Assembly (NCBI GenBank): GCA_038232455.1
Contig: JBBSHU010000128.1
Span: 1 to 7,542 of the forward strand
Length of the DNA stretch: 7,542 nt
DNA from: DATAQC01 sp038232455
GTDB lineage: Bacteria; Actinomycetota; Acidimicrobiia; Acidimicrobiales; AC-14
Direction: 5' to 3'
Part shown: one piece after another, positions 1-6,145 of the stretch
How the letters are laid out: every line of letters starts with the position of its first letter
How positions within the stretch are numbered: the first letter of the stretch is position 1
The notes under the pieces: model-generated
The model's input: only the letters and a program-made list of their open reading frames with translations
The model's database searches: none
Told to the model about the DNA's origin: nothing
Position numbers and translations under genes: made by a program

Positions 1-4
1 CCTC

Positions 5-364
5 GTGCCGTGGCAGTCGGTGGCCCTGTGGGCCGGTCTGGCCGCAGCCATGGGCCTGATCGCACCGGTGTGGCTGGATTTCCGGGGCAGCTCGGGTGTC
101 GCTCCGGCCGTGGCCCTGCTGATCACCTTCAGCCCCGTCGGGCTACTGGGGGCGTGCGCCGGTTATGGCGTGGGCCTCGGTGTCACCCGGTCGGGTGTGG
201 GCGCCACCGGGGCCGCCGCTGTCTTCCTGGTGGGCACGGCGTGGGTGGCCTGGGTGCTCGACCTGCGTGCGCTGTGGGGCGTTCCCAACGGCCCTGAGAC
301 CTGCCTGTGGTCAGCCGCCCTGGGTGCCGCCGTCTTCGCCGCTACCCGGCCCGGACGGGAGTAG
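5..364 (+). CDS. Small multi-pass membrane protein, probably 5'-truncated by the window edge
   Basis: I do not recognise the family. From the GTG at 5 the product is 119 residues, made mostly of hydrophobic segments at about 6-24, 32-59, 65-86 and 100-114. Short polar links contain DFRGSS and PNGPETC, so it is probably a four-segment inner-membrane protein. The frame is open to the left edge, so the true start may lie outside the window; GTG at 5 is only the first start codon visible. The ending in RPGRE, with positive residues after the last segment, fits a cytoplasmic C-terminus. Cys51 and Cys100 both lie in or beside membrane segments. The next gene, a lipoprotein on the same strand, starts 136 bp later, and that gap shows no clear terminator. 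Coding is supported by length and consistent hydrophobic patterning; function is unknown. Confidence 0.6.
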   Translation: MPWQSVALWAGLAAAMGLIAPVWLDFRGSSGVAPAVALLITFSPVGLLGACAGYGVGLGVTRSGVGATGAAAVFLVGTAWVAWVLDLRALWGVPNGPETCLWSAALGAAVFAATRPGRE

Positions 365-500
365 CTCGTCCCCAGAAGCGACGCCGTCGTGTCCAACTTC
401 ACCAATCCACCACTGTCCGGACGTTGCCGGGGAGCAAGAGCCGCCCCTGCCGACGAAATCACCGCCCGTGACAAGCACCTCGGTACCCTCATGACCAGAC

Positions 501-872
501 GTGAGAAGGACGACCCGAACAACGCTCGTCATGCTGTTGTCGGCCCAGGCGTTGTGGGCATGCGGCAGTTCGAGCGACAACCAGCCGCGCGACCTATCCG
601 TGACGTCCACCAGCGCCGCGGCCATGACCCCTACGGAAGCACCGGCCCCAACGCCACAGGCAACCACGACCGCCCCCGTGGCCTCGGCGGGCAGGAGCTG
701 CACGGCCATTCTCGCCGAGGGACTGAAGCTGGCACGTGACTATTCCAACGAGGTACGGGGAATTGCCGGCGCCGACGAGGCAAAGTACAGGGCACGTGCC
801 CAGGCACTGTTGGACGAGGCTCGCGTCCGGGGCTGCCCTGTCCCGCCCGGCGTCGAGGACTTCCTCCGATGA
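501..872 (+). CDS. Small secreted lipoprotein of unknown function
   Basis: The 123-residue product has a lipoprotein signal. MRRTTR is the positive n-region, residues 8-19 are the hydrophobic core, and a lipobox-like LWAC ends at Cys21. It is followed by a GSSSDN tether typical of outer-leaflet actinobacterial lipoproteins. The W in the lipobox is unusual. Residues 30-62 are a Thr/Ala/Pro/Ser-rich flexible linker. The compact C-terminal part (about 63-123) has Cys67 and Cys112, which could form one disulfide around a helical segment containing LKLARDYSNEV and ALLDEARVRGC. I chose GTG 501 because it supplies the positive n-region; ATG 531 would remove it. No convincing Shine-Dalgarno is visible. 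The gene ends 4 bp before the stop of a converging minus-strand remnant, with no terminator between them. Role unknown; it is likely attached to the outside of the cell membrane. Confidence 0.6.
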   Translation: MRRTTRTTLVMLLSAQALWACGSSSDNQPRDLSVTSTSAAAMTPTEAPAPTPQATTTAPVASAGRSCTAILAEGLKLARDYSNEVRGIAGADEAKYRARAQALLDEARVRGCPVPPGVEDFLR

Positions 873-876
873 GGCC

Positions 877-1023
877 TCACCCGTGCCGCTCCGGCACCCG
901 TCGCGGTCCCACGTACTCGGCGCTACCGAAACCGAGGATCGGTCGGAAGGTGAACCCGAGCAACGCAAGGCCAACCCCGAAGCCGGCTTCCTTGCCGAAC
1001 GCCTTGGCAGGGTCGATGTACAC
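877..1023 (-). pseudogene. C-terminal remnant of a DUF5684-type membrane protein
   Basis: Reading the minus strand just after the era stop gives 48 codons from GTG 1023 to TGA 877. The peptide contains DPAKAFGKEAGFGVGLALLG, then FRPILGFGSAEYVGP. This strongly resembles the conserved end of DUF5684 membrane proteins as I remember them (pattern DLAKAFGKgtgFGVGLALL...fPILGFGdAqYvGP). Those proteins normally have several membrane helices before this point, and all of them are missing here. The piece follows the era TGA with one intervening codon (GTC) and is in the same frame, so it looks like the leftover end of a gene whose front was deleted. It could instead be a free-standing 48-residue membrane peptide started at the GTG, but no Shine-Dalgarno suited to that GTG is evident. 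Family assignment is from memory of the motif. Confidence 0.6.
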
Positions 1024-1026
1024 GAC

Positions 1027-1863
1027 TCACAGGCCCAGGCGGGTGATCGCCGCCGGGCGGCGCTGCCAGTCCTTGTCGACTTTCACCGCCAGCTCGAGGT
1101 AGGCGCCAGGCCGGAGCTGAGCCCGGACGGCGGTGCCCACGGCCTTGAGCACCGAGCCACCTTTGCCCACGACGATGCCCTTCTGGGAATCGCGCTCCAC
1201 CAGGATCTCGCAGCGGATCCGGGGCCACTCCCACTCGGTGACCAGGCAGGCGATGGAGTGGGGAAGCTCGTCGCGCGCCACGATGAGGAGCTGCTCGCGC
1301 ACCAGCTCGGCCACCCACAGGGCGTCGGGGACATCGGTGACGGCGTCGTCGGGGTAGTACTGAGGTCCCTCGGGAAGGCGGCTCACGACGGCGCCAACCA
1401 GCTCTTCGACGCCGTCGCCGGTGAGGGCAGAGATGGGGAAATACTCGTCCAGGTCGAACTCCGCGGCCCGGGTCAACTGGGTGGCGATCTGCTCGGGTGT
1501 GGCCGCGTCGACCTTGTTCAACACGCACAGCGCCCCGGGAGGCACACGCGAGGCAACGAAGCGGTCGCCCTTGCCGATGGGGGCGGTGGCGTCGATGACC
1601 AGGCAGACGATGTCGACGTCGTTGAGCGTCCCCGTGGCCGTGGCGTTCATCCGCTCACCCGCGGCCGTGCGGGGCTTGTGGATCCCCGGCGTGTCGACGA
1701 ACACGACCTGAGCGTCGGGAGCGTTGAGGATCCCCCGGATCTGGTTTCGGGTGGTCTGGGGCTTGTCCGACACGATCGACACCTTGGTGGCGCAGATGGC
1801 GTTGAGCAGGGTGGACTTCCCCACATTGGGGCGTCCGACCAAGGTCGCGAAACCCGACCTCAT
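1027..1863 (-). CDS. era: GTPase Era, 16S rRNA-binding ribosome assembly factor
   Basis: Era is an essential GTPase that binds the 3' end of 16S rRNA and helps mature the 30S subunit. The 278-residue product has all expected elements. G1 is GRPNVGKS (10-17), the G2 threonine is in PQTTRNQ (35-41), G3 is DTPG (57-60), G4 is NKVD (116-119) and G5 is SAL (145-147). A type-2 KH domain with the GKGG loop at 233-236 follows the family's ELPHSIA stretch (199-205). I chose ATG 1863, not the longer open frame to 1938, because MRSGFATLVGRPN matches the usual Era N-terminus. The start overlaps the upstream stop as ATGA (1860-1863), implying translational coupling. GAGGAGG lies only one base before the ATG, unusually close for a Shine-Dalgarno. 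Era closes the operon; recO and cdd, frequent followers elsewhere, are absent and a gene remnant sits there instead. Confidence 0.97.
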   Translation of the reverse strand: MRSGFATLVGRPNVGKSTLLNAICATKVSIVSDKPQTTRNQIRGILNAPDAQVVFVDTPGIHKPRTAAGERMNATATGTLNDVDIVCLVIDATAPIGKGDRFVASRVPPGALCVLNKVDAATPEQIATQLTRAAEFDLDEYFPISALTGDGVEELVGAVVSRLPEGPQYYPDDAVTDVPDALWVAELVREQLLIVARDELPHSIACLVTEWEWPRIRCEILVERDSQKGIVVGKGGSVLKAVGTAVRAQLRPGAYLELAVKVDKDWQRRPAAITRLGL

Positions 1864-3128
1864 GCCTCCTCGGCCACGGGCTCGAGCCTGGAGATCCGTA
1901 CCCGGCCGATGCGCCGCCCCTGCACCCGCTCGGCGCACAGGCGGCGGTCGTCGTACTCGACCGACTCACCTTCGACGGGGACGTGGCCGAGGAGGTTGAA
2001 CACCAGGCCACCGACCGTGTCCCAGTCGCCCTGGGGGAACTCCACGCTGAGCAACTCGTTGATCTCGTCGATGGGCATGCGCGCGTTGACCCGGACGTCG
2101 CCGTTGGCCAGAGGTTCGACCTTGGCCTCCTCCACGTCGTACTCGTCGACGATCTCGCCGACCAGCTCCTCGATCAGGTCCTCGAGGGTGACCAGGCCGG
2201 CGGTACCGCCGTACTCGTCGACCACGACGGCCATGTGGGCCTTCTCGTGCTGCATCTCGGGCATGAGCTCGGCCACCCGCTTGGTCTCGGGGACGAAGCG
2301 GGCGGGCCGCACGAAGTCACGCACCGCCTCGTCGCTGCGCCCGTCCCGGGTGGCCCGCATCAGGTCCTTGGCGTAGACGAGGCCGGCGATGTCGTCGATG
2401 CCCTGCTCATAGACGGGGATACGGCTGTAGCCCGCAGCCATTACGACTTCCATGACGTCGGCGACGCTCGCGCGCGCCTCCACCGACACCATGTCGGGTC
2501 GCGGCACCATCACCTCCCGCACGAGAGTGTCGCCGAACTCGATGATCGAGTGGATGAGCTGACGTTCCTCGCGCTGGATGACGTCTTCCTCGACGGCTAC
2601 GTCGGCCATTGCCAGCAGCTCCTCCTCGGAGACGAACGGGCCCTCCTTCAGGCCCTTCCCCGGGACGATGACGTTGGACAGCACGATCAGACTCCGGGCG
2701 ATGAGACGCACTGGGGGGAAGCCGACGATCGCCGACACGAGCGGAGCGACAGCGAGGGCAGCGCGCTCGGGATGCTGCACGGCGAAGGTCTTGGGCACGG
2801 CTTCGGCGATGACGAAGATGACGACCACCTCGAAGGCGGTGGCCGCCACCACCCCCCACGCTCCGAGCTGGCGTTCGGCCACCACGCCGATGAGGGTGGC
2901 CGCCACCAGGTGACAGAGCAGAAGGAGGAAGAGCACCGGGTTCAGGAAGTGGTCGGGGTGCTCCACCAGGCGCAGCAGGGCTTTGGCCCCCCGTCGCTTC
3001 TCCTCGACCAGGCTCAGGGCCTTGATCCGATTGGTCCGGGTCAGACCCGTTTCGGCCATGGCCAGGAACGCGGCGATGGCAATCAGCGCGGCCACGGCCA
3101 TCAGCATCATGATCTCGGTGGTGGTCAC
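1860..3128 (-). CDS. DUF21/CNNM, CBS-pair and CorC_HlyC domain membrane protein ("hemolysin family")
   Basis: The 422-residue product has the full family architecture. An N-terminal DUF21/CNNM membrane domain carries hydrophobic segments near 5-25, 62-84, 91-110 and 122-150, with the AEAVPKT motif at 109-115. Two CBS domains (about 205-265 and 270-325) include the hallmark MVPRPDM (207-213) and DEYGGTAGLVTLEDLIEE (304-321). A CorC_HlyC domain runs from about 335 to 415. Relatives are implicated in Mg2+/Co2+ transport or efflux, with the CBS pair sensing adenine nucleotides; the older haemolysin name is probably misleading. The GTG start at 3128 is preceded by GAGG about five bases upstream; ATG codons at residues 7-10 are less likely starts. 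It begins 22 bp after ybeY and shares ATGA with era. The placement between ybeY and era is conserved in Actinobacteria. Confidence 0.93.
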   Translation of the reverse strand: MTTTEIMMLMAVAALIAIAAFLAMAETGLTRTNRIKALSLVEEKRRGAKALLRLVEHPDHFLNPVLFLLLLCHLVAATLIGVVAERQLGAWGVVAATAFEVVVIFVIAEAVPKTFAVQHPERAALAVAPLVSAIVGFPPVRLIARSLIVLSNVIVPGKGLKEGPFVSEEELLAMADVAVEEDVIQREERQLIHSIIEFGDTLVREVMVPRPDMVSVEARASVADVMEVVMAAGYSRIPVYEQGIDDIAGLVYAKDLMRATRDGRSDEAVRDFVRPARFVPETKRVAELMPEMQHEKAHMAVVVDEYGGTAGLVTLEDLIEELVGEIVDEYDVEEAKVEPLANGDVRVNARMPIDEINELLSVEFPQGDWDTVGGLVFNLLGHVPVEGESVEYDDRRLCAERVQGRRIGRVRISRLEPVAEEA

Positions 3129-3150
3129 CGTCGCCTCGCAGCTCGCGCCG

Positions 3151-3771
3151 TCACGGGCGGTGGAAGCGGTCGAGCAGCGCCTGCTCCCGCCGTTCCATCT
3201 TCTCGGCCTCGTCGGGCTGAGCGTGGTCGAAACCGAGAAGGTGCAGGACGCCGTGGGTCACCAGCAGGGCCAGCTCGTCGTCGTAGGTGCCGGCGTGGCT
3301 CGGGGCATTGCGCTGGGCCACCGCCGGGCACACGACCACGTCACCGAGGATGGTGGGCAGATCGGCCAGATCGGGGTCGGCCGTCGGGCCCGGGCCGAGG
3401 GAATCGGCCGAGCGTGGACCCTCGTAGACGTCGTCGTCGATCGGGAAGGCGAGCACGTCGGTGGAGCCGGTACGACCGAGGAAGCGCTGATTCAGCTCGG
3501 CCATCGCCGTTTCGTCGACGAACAGCAAGGAGACCTCGACGTCCTCGCGGACGCCCTCGGCCTCGAGTATCGAGGTGGCCAAACCGACCCAGCGCGGAGT
3601 CTCCACCGGGACATCGGACTGTTCGTCGGCCCCGAACACGTCGACCAGGCCGCCGCCCGACCGCTTCCGGTCTCTCAGGGCCTGGGCCGCATTGCGACCC
3701 TCGGCCGAACCGGGGTCTGTGCCGTTCTGAGCCTGCTCGCTCGGACGCTTCTCGCCGGGATCCTCGCTCAC
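3151..3771 (-). CDS. ybeY: YbeY endoribonuclease, rRNA maturation factor
   Basis: YbeY is a metal-dependent single-strand endoribonuclease needed for 16S rRNA 3'-end processing and ribosome quality control. The signature HGVLHLLGFDH spans 173-183, with His173, His177 and His183 as the metal ligands. The upstream TDVLAFP motif is at 104-110. Taking GTG 3771, which overlaps the phoH stop as GTGA (3768-3771), the product is 206 residues, against roughly 150-180 for most family members. Two parts account for the excess: a charged, low-complexity N-terminal stretch of about 40 residues, and an acidic Pro/Gly-rich insert at about 113-137 before the LPTILGDVVVC strand. Internal starts would remove the leader, but the 4-bp overlap argues for the long form. 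Era is two genes downstream, so these rRNA maturation factors are co-expressed. Confidence 0.95.
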   Translation of the reverse strand: MSEDPGEKRPSEQAQNGTDPGSAEGRNAAQALRDRKRSGGGLVDVFGADEQSDVPVETPRWVGLATSILEAEGVREDVEVSLLFVDETAMAELNQRFLGRTGSTDVLAFPIDDDVYEGPRSADSLGPGPTADPDLADLPTILGDVVVCPAVAQRNAPSHAGTYDDELALLVTHGVLHLLGFDHAQPDEAEKMERREQALLDRFHRP

Positions 3772-4727
3772 GTGGCGGCCCGTTCGTAGGCGTCGACGAT
3801 GTCGGCGACGATGCGGTGGCGGACCACGTCGCGGGACCCGAGGTGTACGAAGTCGACACCCTCGATGCCCGTGAGGACGTGTTCGAGGTTGAGGAGGCCG
3901 CTGCGCCCGGCGGCCAGGTCGACCTGGGTGACATCACCCGTGACCACGGCCTTGGAGCCGAAACCGATGCGGGTGAGGAACATCTTCATCTGCTCGGGCG
4001 TGGTGTTCTGGGCCTCATCGAGGATCAGGAAGCTGTCGTTCAGGGTGCGGCCCCGCATGTAGGCGAGAGGGGCGACCTCGATGGTGTCGCCGTCGAGGAG
4101 ACGCTTGGCCCCCTCGGGACCGAGCATGTCGTACAGGGCGTCGTACAGCGGCCGCAGGTAGGGATCGACCTTGGCCATGAGGTCGCCGGGCAGGAACCCG
4201 AGCCGCTCCCCCGCCTCCACCGCCGGACGGGTGAGGATGATACGGCTCACCGAGCCGACGTTCAGGGCCTGAACGGCCAGGGCCACGGCCAGGTACGACT
4301 TGCCGGTTCCCGCCGGGCCGATGCCGAAGGTGACCACATTGGCGGCGATGGCTTCGACGTAACGGCGCTGGCCGCTGGTCTTGGGCCGTACCGTGCGGCC
4401 CCGCCCCGAGCGCAGCACCTCGGCGCCCATGACCACCGAGGGACGCTCGTCGGCCTTCACCATGTCGATGGTGCGACCCACGTCGGCGGCGTCGAGGCGG
4501 TGACCCTGGCCCAGTAGCACGACGAGCTCCTCGAACAGGCGCCCGACGCGATCGGCCTCGACCCCGTCGACGGTGATCTCGTTGCCCCTCACCAGAATCT
4601 CGGCGTCCACGAATGCCGCCTCGATGAGGCGGAGCAACTCGTCACGGTGGCCGAGGAGGCCCACCATGAGACGGTTGTCGGGGACGAGAACCTTGACCTG
4701 GGTCTTTGACACTGGCGAGGAACCCAC
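3768..4727 (-). CDS. phoH: PhoH family ATPase
   Basis: This is a PhoH-like P-loop ATPase of the helicase-related superfamily, usually encoded next to ybeY and thought to act in RNA metabolism. The 319-residue length is normal. The N-terminal 100 residues form the small KH-like domain seen in this family (including RGNEITVDG at 47-55). The ATPase core follows, with Walker A GPAGTGKS (137-144), the family motif TRPAVEAGERLGFLPGD (166-182), Walker B LILDEAQN (234-241) and GDVTQVDL (264-271). RHRIVADIVDAY at 303-314 is the usual C-terminal signature. The start is not settled. GTG 4727 lies 15 bp after the HIT stop, and GTG 4712 is also possible; neither has a clear Shine-Dalgarno, so translation may be coupled to the HIT gene. 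Its stop overlaps the ybeY start as GTGA. Confidence 0.96.
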   Translation of the reverse strand: MGSSPVSKTQVKVLVPDNRLMVGLLGHRDELLRLIEAAFVDAEILVRGNEITVDGVEADRVGRLFEELVVLLGQGHRLDAADVGRTIDMVKADERPSVVMGAEVLRSGRGRTVRPKTSGQRRYVEAIAANVVTFGIGPAGTGKSYLAVALAVQALNVGSVSRIILTRPAVEAGERLGFLPGDLMAKVDPYLRPLYDALYDMLGPEGAKRLLDGDTIEVAPLAYMRGRTLNDSFLILDEAQNTTPEQMKMFLTRIGFGSKAVVTGDVTQVDLAAGRSGLLNLEHVLTGIEGVDFVHLGSRDVVRHRIVADIVDAYERAAT

Positions 4728-4742
4728 GTTACTGGTTCGTCG

Positions 4743-5117
4743 TCAGCCGGGGGGCCATTCCATCGGCCTGCCTCCAAGCACGTGCAGGTGAAGGTGGGCC
4801 ACCGAGTTGCGGGCGTCGTCGCCGACGTTGAACACCAGGCGCCATCCCCGGTCGCCCAGACCCTCGGACTCGGCCACCCGACGGGCGGTCAGGAACAGCT
4901 CGCCCAGCACCTCGGCGTGGGATGCCTCGATCGTGGCCGCCGACTCGATGTGCTGGCGCGGGATCACCAGGACGTGGGTGGGCATGGCCGGGCTGATGTC
5001 GCGGAAGGCGATGGTCAGGGGCGACGACGCCACCTCCTCGGCGGGGATGTCGCCGGCCACGATGCGGCAGAAGATGCAGTCGTCGGCCTGGTCTTGGTCG
5101 CTTCGGGCCTCGGTCAC
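4743..5117 (-). CDS. HIT-family (Hint-type) nucleotide phosphoramidase
   Basis: Histidine-triad hydrolases of the Hint branch cleave nucleoside phosphoramidates such as aminoacyl-AMP adducts. The 124-residue product has an N-terminal CIFC pair (Cys14, Cys17) that may bind zinc, a strand-rich core with THVLVIPRQHI at 47-57, and the catalytic triad motif HLHLHVLGGR (108-117), with His108, His110 and His112. FNVGDDARNSV before the triad corresponds to the usual N-x-G-x-x-x-x-QSV stretch. I chose GTG 5117 over ATG 5156, for two reasons: relatives normally have only a few residues before CIFC, and a TACGGT box sits eight bases before the GTG. The longer start would run into the divergent gene's promoter. 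It is the first gene of the minus-strand operon visible here, 15 bp ahead of phoH. Confidence 0.93.
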   Translation of the reverse strand: MTEARSDQDQADDCIFCRIVAGDIPAEEVASSPLTIAFRDISPAMPTHVLVIPRQHIESAATIEASHAEVLGELFLTARRVAESEGLGDRGWRLVFNVGDDARNSVAHLHLHVLGGRPMEWPPG

Positions 5118-5125
5118 CGGAGCCC

Positions 5126-5131
5126 ACCGTA
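5126..5131 (-). promoter_or_regulatory. Candidate -10 box for a leaderless HIT-phoH-ybeY-CBS-era transcript
   Basis: On the minus strand TACGGT fits the actinobacterial TANNNT -10 pattern and ends eight bases before the HIT GTG at 5117. That spacing would put the transcript start at or next to the start codon. No Shine-Dalgarno is visible in front of that GTG, which fits leaderless translation. I see no convincing -35. TANNNT is a loose pattern, so this remains a prediction. Confidence 0.35.
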
Positions 5132-5145
5132 GCCAGTGCTGCCGG

Positions 5146-5151
5146 TAGGTT
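5146..5151 (+). promoter_or_regulatory. Candidate -10 box for the divergent plus-strand gene
   Basis: TAGGTT matches TANNNT and ends seven bases before the ATG at 5159, again a spacing expected for a leaderless mRNA. It lies only about 15 bp from the opposing TACGGT, so the two promoters would overlap and probably compete for RNA polymerase. The AGG inside this box is also the only Shine-Dalgarno-like triplet near the ATG, a conventional alternative. Confidence 0.35.
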
Positions 5152-5158
5152 GGCATCC

Positions 5159-5788
5159 ATGGGTGGGATGGGTGGAGACATCACGGGCGGAGACATCACC
5201 TCGTGGCTGGACTTCGACGACGTCGAGCGCTGGGTGGCCGAGGTGCGGGTCCGCGACGCCGTGGACGCCCGTCAACGCGAACGCTGGCTCAGGCGCCAGG
5301 CGGAGGACGAGGCGGCCTTCGCCAGCCTGCTCCTCAGCCTGGCCGAGCGACGGGTGGCCGTGATCGCCACGACCACCGGCGGGCGCCATCACGTGGGGCG
5401 AATCGAGGCCGTCGGCTCCGACTTTGCCGCCGTCGGAATGGCCGGCGGTCGGGTCACCATGGTGTCGCTGGCCGCAGTGGCCGCCGTGAGAGTGGCCGAC
5501 GCAGCCGAGCGACGTCGACACCAGGATCACCGGCGATCGGAGCCGGCTGCCGAGGCCCGCCCCGAAAGCGACGCCCGGACCGCCGGCGTGGCCATGGCCG
5601 ACGTCATCGGCCACGCCGTCGAACGACGGCCACGCGTGCAGGTGTTCGCTGGTGGCGCACAGCTCGGCGGCGAACTGAGGGCGGTGGGCGCAGACGTGGT
5701 GACGCTGCATACCCACGGCGACCCGCCGGGGCTGCTCTACGTGAGGCTGGCGTCGGTGTCGGAGTTCTCCTTCTTGGACTCCGGATAG
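5159..5788 (+). CDS. Conserved-looking hypothetical with two small beta-rich repeats
   Basis: I do not recognise a named family. The 209-residue product starts with a Gly-rich segment (MGGMGGDITGGDIT) and an acidic/aromatic patch. A charged helix, probably a coiled coil, spans about 30-62. Two related blocks of about 50 residues follow. Block 1 (64-112) contains HVGRIEAVGSDFAAV and block 2 (157-206) contains LGGELRAVGADVVTL; each has a V-x-V strand before and a hydrophobic strand pair after. A charged linker rich in Arg, Glu and Ala (113-156) joins them. The glycine-turn-strand pattern is reminiscent of SH3/Sm-like barrels, but that is only an impression. The start is ATG 5159; TTG 5150 lies inside the predicted promoter. 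The last 52 bp overlap the end of the converging HTH gene. Cytoplasmic, no signal peptide. Function unknown. Confidence 0.8.
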   Translation: MGGMGGDITGGDITSWLDFDDVERWVAEVRVRDAVDARQRERWLRRQAEDEAAFASLLLSLAERRVAVIATTTGGRHHVGRIEAVGSDFAAVGMAGGRVTMVSLAAVAAVRVADAAERRRHQDHRRSEPAAEARPESDARTAGVAMADVIGHAVERRPRVQVFAGGAQLGGELRAVGADVVTLHTHGDPPGLLYVRLASVSEFSFLDSG

Positions 5789-5988
5789 AGATGCTCGAGT
5801 GAGCCTGCGGGGATACGCGACGCGGCGATGAACGCGTCGATCTCGTCCTCCTGCAGGCGGATCACCCGTCCGAACTTGTAGGCCGGCAACTCGGCCTCAT
5901 CGATGAGCCGGTACAGCGTACGCACGGTGACACCCAGACGGCGGGCAGCCTCACCCGTGCTCATCCAACGGACGGCATCCTCGGCCAT
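5737..5988 (-). CDS. Excisionase-type helix-turn-helix DNA-binding protein (HTH_17/MerR-like)
   Basis: The 83-residue product is a single small DNA-binding domain. MSTGEAARRLGVTVRTLYRLIDE (9-31) contains the helix-turn-helix, LPAYKFGRVIRLQEDEIDAF (34-53) forms the wing and closing helix, and PAGSLEHLYPE (60-70) is a tail I associate with a family of small actinobacterial HTH proteins annotated as excisionases. Despite that name, no integrase or phage gene is nearby, so a housekeeping regulatory or nucoid-type role is more likely than excision. I chose ATG 5988, not the upstream ATG at 6042, because the HTH domain begins nine residues later and a TATCAT box lies six bases in front of it. The C-terminal 16 codons are within the overlap with the converging gene, and the final SKKENSDTDASLT looks like non-conserved tail. 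Confidence 0.9.
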   Translation of the reverse strand: MAEDAVRWMSTGEAARRLGVTVRTLYRLIDEAELPAYKFGRVIRLQEDEIDAFIAASRIPAGSLEHLYPESKKENSDTDASLT

Positions 5989-5994
5989 ATCGCA

Positions 5995-6000
5995 ATGATA
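5995..6000 (-). promoter_or_regulatory. -10 box (TATCAT) for leaderless transcription of the HTH gene
   Basis: TATCAT on the minus strand differs from the TATAAT consensus at one base and ends six bases before ATG 5988. There is no Shine-Dalgarno before this ATG, so the mRNA is probably leaderless. The hexamer 17 bp upstream (CACAGG, 6018-6023) is not a recognisable -35. This is the best promoter match in the window. Confidence 0.55.
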
Positions 6001-6026
6001 GCTCAGGCCCCGCTCTTCCTGTGGAT

Positions 6027-6042
6027 TTTCATGAGCTTTCAT
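6027..6042. repeat. Direct repeat TTTCAT x2 with 10-bp period in the divergent promoter region
   Basis: TTTCAT occurs at 6027-6032 and again at 6037-6042, exactly one helical turn apart. The repeats lie about 27-42 bp upstream of the TATCAT box, just above where the -35 region of the HTH gene should be, a position suited to an activator. AT-rich runs are uncommon in this sequence. The site could be chance; two short copies only. Confidence 0.25.
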
Positions 6043-6133
6043 CCGCCTACCGGAACCTGGCGGGAACAGGTGGGTACCATCGTTGTGCCCAACGGTACGG
6101 GCGCGCGGTCAGCGTGTCGTGCCAAGACGTGGC

Positions 6134-6138
6134 AGGAG
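6134..6138 (+). promoter_or_regulatory. Shine-Dalgarno AGGAG fixing the start at 6146
   Basis: AGGAG lies seven bases before ATG 6146. It is the clearest ribosome binding site among the intact genes and argues against the longer open frame that begins at 6083. Upstream, a weak TACCAT (6075-6080) might be a -10. A short perfect hairpin CGTTG-TGCC-CAACG (6081-6094) follows in what would be the leader; its role is unknown. Confidence 0.7.
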
Positions 6139-6145
6139 AAGACCC

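Noticed and set aside
1864..1938. Longer Era start at 1938 adding 25 residues
   Set aside because: The extension is the shifted reading of the CBS protein's C-terminus, and MRSGFATLVGRPN matches the normal Era start at the ATGA overlap.
736..2376. 546-codon plus-strand open frame opposite era
   Set aside because: Antisense to era and the end of the CBS gene, low-complexity and Ser/Thr/Arg-rich toward the end; a GC-bias artefact.
1983..4517. 844-codon plus-strand open frame running antisense across the CBS, ybeY and phoH genes
   Set aside because: It lies opposite three well-identified genes. Its His/Asp/Gly/Val-rich composition is the usual shadow of high-GC third positions, and no domain is recognisable.
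5989..6042. Upstream ATG 6042 as the HTH protein start
   Set aside because: The extra 18 residues are not typical of the family and would span the TATCAT box that sits ideally for ATG 5988.
6052..6084. ECF-sigma style promoter (GGAAC ... CGTT) ahead of the coiled-coil gene
   Set aside because: The spacings from the two GGAAC copies to CGTT are about 24 and 13 bases, outside the usual 16-18 range.
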